IMG/VR virus record: IMGVR_UViG_3300037493_000686
Span: 1-23,558 of that record
Origin: a virus
Strand: one strand, 5' to 3'
DNA: 23,558 nucleotides
The notes below the pieces were generated by a model. That model saw only the letters and a program-made list of their open reading frames with translations, was not told where the DNA came from and ran no database searches. Shown here one piece after another: positions 8,087 through 16,317 of the stretch. How positions within the stretch are numbered: position 1 is the stretch's first letter; each line of letters opens with the position of its first letter. A program made the position numbers and the translations under genes.

Positions 8087-8659
8087 TTATTTGTATAATT
8101 TAGTTAATATTCTATCCATTGGAGATTGCGCACTATTTTTAGCATATCTAAAAACTTCAATAGGTTGTGCATTCTCAGGGTTGTGATTGATTGGTTCAGC
8201 AGCTGGTAGGTCATCTGATAACTCAACTTTCGTTAACTCAGCAATTCTAGCTTCTAACTCAGCAATCTTTTCTTCGTGTGCTGAAAACTGAGTTTCCTTA
8301 ACGATTGATTCAATTACTTTTTTAGCAGTTGGAGCTTGTGGTGCAGCCATCTCAGCTTCAGGAGATACTTCAGCAACTGGTGCTTCTTCTTCTACTTCTT
8401 CTACTTCTTGCTCTTTAATCTCAGCAATAATACCTTCTTCTAAAACTACTAATACACGCTCATCTTCTAAAACATACTCACCAATAGGTAGAGCAATTTG
8501 AGCATCTTCAGTAATTACAAATACGGGTTGACCTACTTCGAACAATTCCGCTTCGATAACAGTAACCCCGTCAGCTAGTTTCATTTGCTCTAGCATAACC
8601 TCTACCGCTTTTAAACCTACTTTGCGTAGGATTGTGTTTATTGTTTCTTTCATAATCAT
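8087..8659 (-). CDS. Acidic scaffold-like protein
   Basis: A 190-aa protein. Residues ~25-85 carry a beta-rich module (KLADGVTVIEAELFEVGQPV, then LPIGEYVLEDERVLVVLEEG IIAEIK) that I recall next to prohead proteases in Bacteroidota phages. Residues ~83-115 are strongly Glu/Ala/Pro-rich, and ~130-145 (EEKIAELEARIAELTK) is a coiled coil with heptad spacing. The acidic linker, coiled coil and position just upstream of the decoration and capsid genes suggest scaffolding, probably removed by the adjacent protease. The start could be ATG 8659 or ATG 8653; the gene is read as MIMKE. Confidence 0.6.
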   Translation of the reverse strand: MIMKETINTILRKVGLKAVEVMLEQMKLADGVTVIEAELFEVGQPVFVITEDAQIALPIGEYVLEDERVLVVLEEGIIAEIKEQEVEEVEEEAPVAEVSPEAEMAAPQAPTAKKVIESIVKETQFSAHEEKIAELEARIAELTKVELSDDLPAAEPINHNPENAQPIEVFRYAKNSAQSPMDRILTKLYK

Positions 8660-8690
8660 TTAACTATTTAATTTATATTCTGTTGTAAAT

Positions 8691-8807
8691 TCAACTTCTT
8701 ACTATCTGAGTAACAGTACTTGTGTGACCGTTAATCAACGAACCTACACCTTGACCGCCTGACTTCTTAAGATAGTCTTTTAACTTTGGTTTAATTATTT
8801 TTGCCAT
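8691..8807 (-). CDS. 38-aa basic protein between protease and scaffold genes
   Basis: A complete frame from ATG 8807 to TGA 8691, beginning 3 bases after the protease stop. The product (MAKIIKPKLKDYLKKSGGQG then VGSLINGHTSTVTQIVRS) has a Lys-rich half and a Gly/Ser/Thr half. It occupies most of the 151-base space between two well-supported genes. No family recognised. Placement and full use of the gap make it more likely real than chance. Confidence 0.5.
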   Translation of the reverse strand: MAKIIKPKLKDYLKKSGGQGVGSLINGHTSTVTQIVRS

Positions 8808-8810
8808 AGG

Positions 8811-9671
8811 TTAATATCCTTTAAGATTTGATTTTGCTTCAAACGAAGCCTTACCATCTCTTGAAATTCTTTTAGATAAATCATTTAGCGACTTTACTAA
8901 ATCATTAACACCTAAATCTTTTGCTTTTTGCTCTGCTGAAAGAACTTCTCTTGATAAAGCATCCCATAATTCCATAGCTGGCATAGCTGCCTTTGCTTGT
9001 CTGATTGATATAATAGCTGATCCTAAATCTCCTGCTAATTTTGAATATTTAGCTTGTAATTCATCATATAGTGACAACTCAACTTTCTGACTTGACAACA
9101 CCGCATTCAATTCTTTTAAAATTTGTTCTTCCATTGTTTCTTTATTTTTACTTTGTAACTGTTCAAACCCATCGAAACGAGCCTCTATACTATATCCTTT
9201 AAACTTACCAGCTTTTACTTCATTCCAAACCGCATCGTTATCAATCTTAGACATCAAAACCCATTCACCACCTTTAGCACCTAACCCGTAAAGATTAGAT
9301 TTGTCATGCTTAACATCTTCAACAACCCATGATTCGATAACTGTAATTCCGTCTACCTTTTCTTCATGATCCGTTGTAAATTTCTTTAACATCATTTTCT
9401 TCATAAAGTCCTCAGCAGCTTGTGCAACCGTTTCTTTAGTAAAGTAGATGTTAAACTTCTTACCACCCATTAAACGAAGTATGCGCTTCTCAGGAACTAA
9501 AGCAAACCCAACTACAATACGTCTTTCTTCATCGACTACTTTAAACTCAACATCTTGAGCAGCTAAGGCAACAAAGTTTTCTTCTATTGCTGGTTGGTCA
9601 ACTAACGAAATAGCAAACACTCCATCGTCAGCTGATTTTATCGTTAACTCAATTTCTTGTATCTTCTCCAT
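8811..9671 (-). CDS. Prohead protease, XkdF-like (S78-type), with scaffold-like C-terminus
   Basis: A 286-aa protein. The N-terminus (ELTIKSADDGVFAISLVDQP) and the segments FTTDHEEKVDGITVIESWVV and WVLMSKIDNDAVWNEVKAGK then FKGYSIEARF match the XkdF / S78_2 prohead serine protease pattern. Likely catalytic residues are H102 (TDH) and S161 (GYS). It would process the scaffold and capsid proteins during head maturation. Residues ~180-280 are helical and charged (EEQILKELNAVLSSQ, YDELQAKYSKLAG), like an internal scaffold. M180 (ATG 9134) could be an internal start that yields a separate 107-aa scaffold, as in lambda C/Nu3. It is followed by the scaffold-like, decoration and capsid genes. Confidence 0.8.
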   Translation of the reverse strand: MEKIQEIELTIKSADDGVFAISLVDQPAIEENFVALAAQDVEFKVVDEERRIVVGFALVPEKRILRLMGGKKFNIYFTKETVAQAAEDFMKKMMLKKFTTDHEEKVDGITVIESWVVEDVKHDKSNLYGLGAKGGEWVLMSKIDNDAVWNEVKAGKFKGYSIEARFDGFEQLQSKNKETMEEQILKELNAVLSSQKVELSLYDELQAKYSKLAGDLGSAIISIRQAKAAMPAMELWDALSREVLSAEQKAKDLGVNDLVKSLNDLSKRISRDGKASFEAKSNLKGY

Positions 9672-9686
9672 AATTTTATAACTATT

Positions 9687-11513
9687 TTATAGCGTTGCTG
9701 TTTTAATTTGGTTTCTATCTAATGATTGTGCAGTAGTTACAGCACCACTCACAACATAGGCTTGAACAGGGTTGTTATTTAATCCCTCCATTAACTGATT
9801 GGTGTTAGAATTACCCACTATGTTAAAGTTAGCTGGATTACTAGCTGAAGGTATAGAACCACCACCGCCTCCACCACCTGAAGCACCACCGCCACCGCCT
9901 TGGAATTTAGTTTTAGATATACTTGCTACTCTAACAAGTCCTTGAGCAATAGCTATACCAGCAGCAATAGCAGCACGTATTGGAGCATCAGGAGTTGTTA
10001 TAGCCATTTGTGAAGCGTAAGCTGATTGAGCAGCTTGATAAGTTTCAATTGTTGTAGTAGCTATTGCAGCAGCTTTTTTTACATTAAACGCTTTCTTTTG
10101 TGAAGCTTCAGAATCTCCAGCAAACAAATCAGCAATTTCACCAAGTGTAGATAGTGCTGTTTTTGCCATGTTTAGTTCAGCGTCAAGTTGTGCTTTCTTA
10201 GCTGCCTTAGCTTTTTCAGCATCTTCTTTACGTTTAGCTTCTTTTATTTTATTCTCAGCATCGGCTTGAGTTTTCAATACATCTAAGTCGATAGCATTGT
10301 TCTCTATTGCTATTGCTCTTTTAGTTTGCAAGAAAGTTGTTTCTAATGCTAACTTACCAGCGTTAACTTCAGCTATTGCGTCAAGTTCTTCTTTACGTTT
10401 CTTAGCCGCTTCGTCATTACCCTTTTTAGCTTCAGTATTCAAACTTATCTGAGCAGTCTTTAAATCGTTAATTGCATCCTCACTCGCTTCTATTTCTTGG
10501 TTTCGTGTAGTAAGTTGAGCGTTTGTTGCTTGTAGTTGTTTCTCAGTTTCTTTATCAATCTCTTTAATCTGAGCTAAAGCATCACCAATTTTCTTAATGT
10601 TAAGTGATTGAAACACTCCAATCTTATCATCAACAATAGCTTGTTTAGCTGCTAGGATTTGCTGCTGTAGTTTCTCCTTAGTTTGTTGTTGTGAAGCCTT
10701 TAGTTTTTCTTTCTCGCTGTTAAGTATTCGAACCTCTGCCTTATCTTGTTCGAGTGATATCTCTAAAGTCTTAATCTTTTCAGCATTGATTTCCTTTTGT
10801 ACCTTAGAAGCATCCTCACCCATTGCAATACGTCTAGCAGCTTCACGATCTAAATCTTTTAGTATCTTATCGTTTATCTTGTTTTGCTGTTGTGCAGTCT
10901 TTTCTAATTGCTTACGGTAGTTTTCACTTGCCTCTTTTGATTTATTAAAAGCATCGATAACCTCAGCGTTTGCCTTAGTAGCAAAATACATAGCTGCTGC
11001 ACTTAGAGCAATAAAAGCTGTAACTATTAAACCGATTGGATTAGACATTAATACAGCATTCAAAGCCTTAAACGCTGGGATTGATTCACGTACTGATTGA
11101 ACACCTTGAGCAATAGCCATAGCTGAGTTAACCTTAAGTAACGCTTCCTCGACCTTAGCACTCTCAGCTCCAAATGCACCCATAACACCCTGAGCAAGTT
11201 CAAACCCACCTGATAAACCTTGAATAGAACCACCTAGCTTTTGTGACATCGTTCCACTCATTCCATCGACAGCCATATCAACGTCAACGATGACTTTCTT
11301 CATCTTACCAATCTGCGCAGCTAACTGAGTAAACTCTTGTGTGCCTTGCTGACCAGCTGCAGCCATTTCATATAGTTGGTCTTCTAACTCACCGATGCGA
11401 CCTGTTAATGGTTGAACCTCGCCATAAACATCCTCGAATGAAGCCTCTAATCTATTTAAAGATTTTACACCTTCCTCAGTTTGTACATCAACAACTATTG
11501 TTTTCTTTTCCAT
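9687..11513 (-). CDS. Tape measure protein
   Basis: A 608-aa protein with the layout of tape measures. Residues 1-130 are helical with a hydrophilic N-terminus (KKTIVVDVQTEEGVKSLNRL). A hydrophobic segment lies at about 158-178 (NPIGLIVTAFIALSAAAMYF). A long Lys/Glu/Ala/Gln coiled coil spans about 190-460. A second Ala/Ile-rich segment is near 505-530. A poly-Gly stretch lies at about 538-552, with an Asn-rich C-terminus. Tape measures set tail length and pass into the host membrane with the DNA. Using roughly 0.15 nm per residue (general knowledge), a tail near 90 nm would be expected, implying a siphovirus-like particle. The start overlaps the 51-aa ORF. Confidence 0.88.
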   Translation of the reverse strand: MEKKTIVVDVQTEEGVKSLNRLEASFEDVYGEVQPLTGRIGELEDQLYEMAAAGQQGTQEFTQLAAQIGKMKKVIVDVDMAVDGMSGTMSQKLGGSIQGLSGGFELAQGVMGAFGAESAKVEEALLKVNSAMAIAQGVQSVRESIPAFKALNAVLMSNPIGLIVTAFIALSAAAMYFATKANAEVIDAFNKSKEASENYRKQLEKTAQQQNKINDKILKDLDREAARRIAMGEDASKVQKEINAEKIKTLEISLEQDKAEVRILNSEKEKLKASQQQTKEKLQQQILAAKQAIVDDKIGVFQSLNIKKIGDALAQIKEIDKETEKQLQATNAQLTTRNQEIEASEDAINDLKTAQISLNTEAKKGNDEAAKKRKEELDAIAEVNAGKLALETTFLQTKRAIAIENNAIDLDVLKTQADAENKIKEAKRKEDAEKAKAAKKAQLDAELNMAKTALSTLGEIADLFAGDSEASQKKAFNVKKAAAIATTTIETYQAAQSAYASQMAITTPDAPIRAAIAAGIAIAQGLVRVASISKTKFQGGGGGASGGGGGGGSIPSASNPANFNIVGNSNTNQLMEGLNNNPVQAYVVSGAVTTAQSLDRNQIKTATL

Positions 11514-11650
11514 AACTGCTCTCGAATTGTTTGTTTAACCATCTCCTTAAATGTTTTAGGTATTTTGTACCTACCCTTTGCAATCTCAATATTTTCACTT
11601 TTAGCGTGAAACTTTGAAACTCCTAGCATATCAATTATATTCTTTATCAT
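11495..11650 (-). CDS. 51-aa basic protein overlapping the tape measure start
   Basis: The frame runs from ATG 11650, which shares ATGA with the stop of the 786-aa gene, to TAG 11495, inside the first codons of the tape measure gene. The product begins MIKNIIDMLGVSKFHAKSEN and ends KEMVKQTIREQLWKRKQ; it is Lys/Arg-rich and probably helical. It fills the whole gap between two large genes and keeps the same overlap style as its neighbours. It may be a small tail assembly factor; function unknown. Confidence 0.65.
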   Translation of the reverse strand: MIKNIIDMLGVSKFHAKSENIEIAKGRYKIPKTFKEMVKQTIREQLWKRKQ

Positions 11651-14007
11651 TCTGAAATCCTATTTTGTCTATTCTCAGTTACTCTTTGATTTGTAAATCC
11701 TGTTCCCTCAGTTATTCTAATTAGCCTACATCGAGCTTGTGTAATCGTTATGTATTGAGTAGGCAAGGTCACACCACGAACAACTATTGTTAATGGAAAT
11801 GTATTTGTTCTACTAACTCCACCATTTGCGGTACAAGTAAATACAACTGTCTGTTCTCCTACTGGTGTAGTATCGTTAGGTGTTGCAAATTGAGTTTCTA
11901 AAGGTGTACCGATTGTTATTGTGGTATCGGGTGAAATACTAAAGGCAACATCTAAAGTCTGAGCAGCGCAGCTTATGTTGTAGCTTTGGTTATAATCTTG
12001 TGCGTCTCTCCAATTACTAAGTAAAACTAATTCAACCTCACCAGTCACCAAATTTTGCTTCATATCGTTAATAAGATATTTTTTATCTCTAATAATCATG
12101 CTATCATTCAATCGTATAGAAGTCATTTCGTTTAAAGGAAATAAACACTTAACGTTTAGTATTCTAGTCTTTAGATTGTAAAGATTAAGTAAGTAGCTTT
12201 CGTAATATTCTCTATACAAAGTATTGTTAACAACATCCAAGCTCAACGAACTAAACTCGCTGCCAAAGTTCAAGGTATAGTCTTCTTGTGCAAAGTTCAT
12301 GTCTTGACCGAATGGAACGTAACCCGTAACTTGATCTACTGTTGTGCCATTATCAAAATAAAACGAAACGTTTATATCTTGGTAGTCATACATATATAAT
12401 AAGGTAGGCTTCGGTACATAGTTCTTGTATTCAGGTTCAGTACCTAAACAAAAACCTACTTGTAGATTTGTATTTGTAAACTTATTATGTAGAGGTGTTT
12501 CAAATGGTAACTGAATAGTATAGTCACCACCATCGTAGTCAAATGTAGCTGATAAATCTGAGTATTCACGCTTGAACAAATCGAAGAACGCACGATTCAT
12601 AAACGATAAACATTGCTGCCATTTAAAGTTAATATTCTTGTATAGCTTAGGTCTATTTACCGTAATACTTTCAAATGAAGTATAGGGTGTTATATCCCAA
12701 TCAATACCACTATTATAATAAACATCTAAAGGTTCAATTTTAAATGTAGTTAAATCAGTCCCTGTTACAGTCAAGTTGTAAGTGTTCACAAGTCCATTAA
12801 TGAAGTCTACTATCTTCATGTCAGGAGCGAGAAAAGATAAATCAGTTGTAACGGTTGTGCTTATTGATGTGTTGGATGAATCAGAATAGGTATCAATAAA
12901 CAGCGTAGGGGAAGTAAATGTAAAACTTTCAAAAAGATTATAACGTAACTTATAAGTTACTGTATTAGTGAAAGTCATAGCAGCTGTTGAACGTAGCTTA
13001 AATGTTAACACCCTACTTAAACCTACTGTATTATTTTCGTTTATTATATTAAATATCTGAGTACCGTTACCTAATTGGCTAAACTGATATACGTTATTAT
13101 CGTATACGTCTAAATAATAATTAATGGTTGAAGCTGTAATTATTTCAACAGTTGTGATATGTTTGGTATTCAATAATGTATCGTAAGGCGGAACAATTAA
13201 ATCAGCTGGAGAAACATAACTATACTGTACCTTATTATTGTACAGTATATCAGTTGAAACTCCGCTTTCTCCAAACTGTAATTTTCTAGCTCTTGTAAAG
13301 AATTCAAATTTCTCTTTATTCTTATACCAAAGATAAGCGTGTCTAAACTGTTTAGTATCTAAGAATGAACCCGTAAAAGTTAACCCGTATTGAGTAGCTA
13401 TAATATCTAGTATTGACTTAACCCTAACAGCTGGGAACAACTCACTCAAATCTATTGGTGCTGTGTTTAAACTTATATCGTTTTCATCTGCACTTCCGTA
13501 CTGCCACACTCGACCTGAGCTAATCAATGGCCAACGTACATTATAGTCAGTTGTATTGAAATCAGTTTCAACCCTTGCTTGTATCTCAGCACCTGAATAA
13601 GTATGGTCTAACGTGTCATAGTCTAAATCACTTAGTTTGTCCTCTCCTACTAAGTCTTTAATGTTTACAACGTCACCATAAAACGATACAGTATAGCTAT
13701 CCCCATTCGTGGATTTTATCTCAGACTTTTCAAGTTGTATCTTACCCGTTCTAAATGGAATGTGGTCTATCTCTATTCGTGCATCTCGTCTTAAGTTGTG
13801 ATCTATAACACCGTCTAAATCATTCTGAAAATAGTACTCAAAGATTTGGTTGTTTCTATCTGAACAAGGAATGGTAAACGTCTGCGAGAAGTCAGTAAAT
13901 ACCTTGCCTATATCAGTTATATTTTGTACCGTTGAGTTGACTACAATTTGTTCATCACTGAATAAGTCTAATATTCTATTCTCTACATATATCTGAACTG
14001 ATCGCAT
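11647..14007 (-). CDS. Large tail tip / baseplate-type protein
   Basis: A 786-aa protein. The N-terminus has a pattern typical of a conserved Bacteroidota phage tail protein: IYVENRILDLFSDEQIVVN, then DIGKVFTDFSQTFTIPCSDR and NNQIFEYYFQNDLDG. The middle is rich in aromatic and beta segments. A part near residues 590-680 (YLLNLYNLKTRILNVKCLFP, then IRLNDSMIIRDKKYLINDMK) looks like the barrel domain of a baseplate-hub/tail-lysin-like protein. Residues ~690-770 look like an appended Ig-like domain (TVVFTCTANGGVSRTNTFPL). It overlaps the 344-aa gene (TAATG). I infer a tail-tip hub; no catalytic motif is visible. Confidence 0.6.
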   Translation of the reverse strand: MRSVQIYVENRILDLFSDEQIVVNSTVQNITDIGKVFTDFSQTFTIPCSDRNNQIFEYYFQNDLDGVIDHNLRRDARIEIDHIPFRTGKIQLEKSEIKSTNGDSYTVSFYGDVVNIKDLVGEDKLSDLDYDTLDHTYSGAEIQARVETDFNTTDYNVRWPLISSGRVWQYGSADENDISLNTAPIDLSELFPAVRVKSILDIIATQYGLTFTGSFLDTKQFRHAYLWYKNKEKFEFFTRARKLQFGESGVSTDILYNNKVQYSYVSPADLIVPPYDTLLNTKHITTVEIITASTINYYLDVYDNNVYQFSQLGNGTQIFNIINENNTVGLSRVLTFKLRSTAAMTFTNTVTYKLRYNLFESFTFTSPTLFIDTYSDSSNTSISTTVTTDLSFLAPDMKIVDFINGLVNTYNLTVTGTDLTTFKIEPLDVYYNSGIDWDITPYTSFESITVNRPKLYKNINFKWQQCLSFMNRAFFDLFKREYSDLSATFDYDGGDYTIQLPFETPLHNKFTNTNLQVGFCLGTEPEYKNYVPKPTLLYMYDYQDINVSFYFDNGTTVDQVTGYVPFGQDMNFAQEDYTLNFGSEFSSLSLDVVNNTLYREYYESYLLNLYNLKTRILNVKCLFPLNEMTSIRLNDSMIIRDKKYLINDMKQNLVTGEVELVLLSNWRDAQDYNQSYNISCAAQTLDVAFSISPDTTITIGTPLETQFATPNDTTPVGEQTVVFTCTANGGVSRTNTFPLTIVVRGVTLPTQYITITQARCRLIRITEGTGFTNQRVTENRQNRISE

Positions 14008-15041
14008 TACATTACGTTGTTTATAATATCATTAGCATAATCAAACTCCATTGAGTAGTTAATCATTTTATCGTTAATATTCTTAACTTTCTCAATTGAC
14101 TTAGTTTTAATCTTAACTGGTTTGTTGTCTAATAATATAACCTCAGAAAGCATTAACTGTTGTATAGCTTCGGAGTTATTTTCTTCAACCCAACCTGTGT
14201 TAATCTTAACACTCGCATTTCCGTTAATATTCATAAACTTATTGTAACCTACCGAAGTGTTGTATATCGGTGAATCAGGCATTAGCTTCCAATCAGAACC
14301 ACTTACTTCTATGTTGTCACGCTTTGCCTTGAAGAATATCAATCTTTGCCACACTCCAAACTTGTTAACGAAGTCGCATTCGATTGGTGTATATCTTGGT
14401 TCGCATTGAGCTGTGAATGTAAACGTAGCTAATGTAACTGAACCCGATGTATTGAATATGCTTAACGTGTTACCCGTTGCGATGTAAGAAGTATGAACCA
14501 TTGGAACTTGCTTAATTATTCCTGACAAAGCCACGTTTGTAGTTGCTCCCGTTCCTAACTGCGTGTACCTTGCTTCTAATGTAGTTAATGAATTTACAAA
14601 CACCGATACACTACCACCGTTATCATTTTCTTTAACATAGAAATCACCAGCTGATAAGAATACATTATTGTAAATAGGATTTGAACCCTCCTCGAAATAA
14701 CCGTAACCATCAAAGCAAATGAACTCACTTGTAGCATTAAGTACTCCATTAAGATAAGTCTTAGCTGTGCAATAACAATAGTTAGCAACAGGAACAACCG
14801 CTTGAGATGCTATTTCAGTAAAGGAAGTATGCTCGATATAATTACGTACATAAGGTGATACATTGAAATAAACCGTTGTTGCCAATGTAGAAGGTATTGG
14901 TTTACTAAGTGTTAATGTTGGAGTACCAGGAATACTTGCTGGTGAGTTCCAAATATATAAATCACATCTTACTGAATCGTTAGCTACTCCCGTAACTGAC
15001 ACACTTCTAGGTGAACGTGCAAATAATTTTTCTAGTGCCAT
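14007..15041 (-). CDS. Tail protein, possibly distal tail-like
   Basis: A 344-aa protein, mostly beta: LEKLFARSPRSVSVTGVAND, then CDLYIWNSPASIPGTPTLTL, TVYFNVSPYVRNYIEH, and a C-terminal half with LPMH-free strands ending in VKIKTKSIEKVKNINDKMIN then YSMEFDYANDIINNV. It lies between the tail-completion-like gene and the 786-aa tail-tip candidate, with TAATG overlaps on both sides, so it is almost certainly virion-associated and co-translated with them. A distal-tail (Dit-like) adaptor is one reading; I cannot name a family from sequence alone. Confidence 0.5.
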   Translation of the reverse strand: MALEKLFARSPRSVSVTGVANDSVRCDLYIWNSPASIPGTPTLTLSKPIPSTLATTVYFNVSPYVRNYIEHTSFTEIASQAVVPVANYCYCTAKTYLNGVLNATSEFICFDGYGYFEEGSNPIYNNVFLSAGDFYVKENDNGGSVSVFVNSLTTLEARYTQLGTGATTNVALSGIIKQVPMVHTSYIATGNTLSIFNTSGSVTLATFTFTAQCEPRYTPIECDFVNKFGVWQRLIFFKAKRDNIEVSGSDWKLMPDSPIYNTSVGYNKFMNINGNASVKINTGWVEENNSEAIQQLMLSEVILLDNKPVKIKTKSIEKVKNINDKMINYSMEFDYANDIINNVM

Positions 15042-15547
15042 TAATCATATTTCTTTAAAGTGTATTTTAAAAACTCATCTATATCTAAACCAAATGCTTC
15101 TATAATATCATCACCTAATCTTTTATAAGCTAATTCAAAAGGTCGGGTAAAGAAAAGACTTGGTTTGATTCCATTATTGAACACTGACCTTGCGATAAGG
15201 TAGCTTAATGATTTATTAGTGATGAATCGACCTCTCTTATCTCTACCCTTAATGCCTTTTCTTTTTATCCACGCTTCAAATACTTGAGCAGGTGGTTGTT
15301 TATTCGTATAACTAAACGGTGTATTGTACTTCTTCTTTACTCCGCTTACCCCTTGGTCTTGAAACTCACCATAGATAGGCATCTCAAAACCTAATTCAAA
15401 GCTGTTCTTACTAACCTTAAGAAAGCTGTTCATGTCATTGTATAAAGTCTTGGATGCGTTCTTTTTATTCCTAGTAAGGTTTTTCCTTGCCTCGGTAATA
15501 ACGTGCTTTCTAAAAGCGTTTAACTCATCCTCTACATTAGATAACAT
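15041..15547 (-). CDS. HK97 gp10-like tail completion protein
   Basis: A 168-aa basic protein. It has an N-terminal helical part (EDELNAFRKHVITEARKNLT), a central YGEFQDQGVSG loop, and a C-terminal SYLIARSVFNNGIKPSLFFT then RPFELAYKRLGDDII segment. The order 'Y-x-E-F ... G-I-x-P-x-x-F' resembles HK97 gp10 / tail completion proteins that join the head to the tail. Its ATG overlaps the stop of the -1 frame of the chaperone gene (ATGTTATCTAA), so its translation probably depends on ribosomes coming from that frame. It is therefore likely coupled to the rate of frameshifting. Confidence 0.5.
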   Translation of the reverse strand: MLSNVEDELNAFRKHVITEARKNLTRNKKNASKTLYNDMNSFLKVSKNSFELGFEMPIYGEFQDQGVSGVKKKYNTPFSYTNKQPPAQVFEAWIKRKGIKGRDKRGRFITNKSLSYLIARSVFNNGIKPSLFFTRPFELAYKRLGDDIIEAFGLDIDEFLKYTLKKYD

Positions 15548-16285
15548 TTCTTTTCTTTAATCGTTTTATCTCTAATTTATTCTTTTGGTCTTCAAACACC
15601 AGGAAGTTTAAACAAGCTAAGACTGGTAGCTGTGTAACTCTTTCAAACTCTGTAAGGTTTCCTCTAGCGATTGCGTATATAGATTGATACCATCCCCATC
15701 TTTTGTTAAACTGTTCTTCTTCTGAGTAGCCATCTTGATCCCCTCCGTTTCCAAATAATGAAGGGTAGCCATCAGTAATTCGTTGCTTAAATTGTAAAAA
15801 AAAACCATTGCGCCCATTACAACGTCAAGTGGAGCATATTGCATAACCTCCGAATAAGTAGCAGTGCCTTCGTATGGTTCAATCTCATACTTATCGCCTT
15901 TAGTCTTGACAATCGGTCTAAACATAACAGCCATTGCTTTGTGCATATTATCCCACTCACCGATGTTTGTTTCTAAATCGATGTACTCACCGAAGCTCAT
16001 ATCTTCAAGCGATGGAATAAAACCAAACTCCTTGCCACCTAATTCAAATCGATGTATAAATTTCTTTTCTTCGTTAAACATTCCGTTAAGATGATCAACA
16101 GTTTCATTGATTGACTTAGCGTTAAAGTAAAGCACCTGAGATAGTTTAATCTTGCAGAATATACTAATCATCTTTTGACTAATAAACTCCTCTGAATCTT
16201 CCTTATCTACCAATCGCATAAACACCTGGTATTGTTCAAGTGTTAAGTCATTAAGTTTAGACGGTACAGTTATCTCTACATTCAT
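15537..16285 (-). CDS. Tail assembly chaperone, long form made by -1 frameshift (249 aa)
   Basis: Reading the zero frame to 15797 (163 codons, ending VFF) and then shifting back one base at the T9 run opens an 86-codon frame that ends at TAA 15539-15537. The added part begins LQFKQRITDGYPSLFGNGGD and contains QFNKRWGWYQSIYAIARGNL then TEFERVTQLPVLACLNFLVF and EDQKNKLEIKRLKKR. This aromatic/helical segment has the look of the conserved second domain of siphovirus tail assembly chaperones (lambda gpGT-like), which binds the tape measure and tube protein. No start codon is needed in that frame. The frame fills the space before the next gene and overlaps its ATG. The frame is directly visible; use of the frameshift is inferred. 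Confidence 0.85.
15617..16285 (-). CDS. Tail assembly chaperone, short form (222 aa)
   Basis: The zero-frame protein starts at ATG 16285, 32 bases after the large terminase stop. The N-terminal part (VPSKLNDLTLEQYQVFMRLV, then EFISQKMISIFCKIKLSQVL, and FELGGKEFGFIPSLEDMSFG EYIDLETN) is a helical domain I recall from tail assembly chaperones. Residues 105-163 include MHKAMAVMFRPIVKTKGDKY and DVVMGAMVFFYNLS. The last 59 residues after the slippery site (from YNLSNELL) are what ribosomes make when they do not shift. By analogy with lambda gpG and gpGT, the short form should be more abundant and both are needed for tail assembly. Its place before the gp10-like and tail genes fits. Confidence 0.8.
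   Translation of the reverse strand: MNVEITVPSKLNDLTLEQYQVFMRLVDKEDSEEFISQKMISIFCKIKLSQVLYFNAKSINETVDHLNGMFNEEKKFIHRFELGGKEFGFIPSLEDMSFGEYIDLETNIGEWDNMHKAMAVMFRPIVKTKGDKYEIEPYEGTATYSEVMQYAPLDVVMGAMVFFYNLSNELLMATLHYLETEGIKMATQKKNSLTKDGDGINLYTQSLEETLQSLKELHSYQS
15796..15804 (-). promoter_or_regulatory. Programmed -1 frameshift slippery run (U9)
   Basis: The minus-strand RNA reads AUGGUUUUUUUUUACAAU. In the zero frame the codons are GUU UUU UUU UAC, so the standard X XXY YYZ heptamer U UUU UUU is present exactly in phase. After a -1 slip the next codon is UUA and the 86-codon frame opens. A stem downstream (CCCUUC with GGAGGG) starts about 34 bases away, too far to be a typical stimulator. The same run could also work by RNA polymerase slippage adding one U. 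Confidence 0.8.
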
Positions 16286-16317
16286 ATTATTATAACTTAA
16301 ATTGTTTAATTTTGTTG

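Noticed and set aside
15700-15765. CCCUUC/GGAGGG stem as a frameshift stimulator
   Set aside because: It starts about 34 bases after the slippery run, beyond the usual 5-9 base spacing, and is only 6 bp with one G-U pair.
15617-15804. T9 run read as a sequencing error or a gene-breaking frameshift
   Set aside because: Both frames are intact and plausible: the zero frame continues 59 codons and the -1 frame is coding to the next gene, as in known tail chaperones. An error would not usually leave this arrangement, though it is not excluded.
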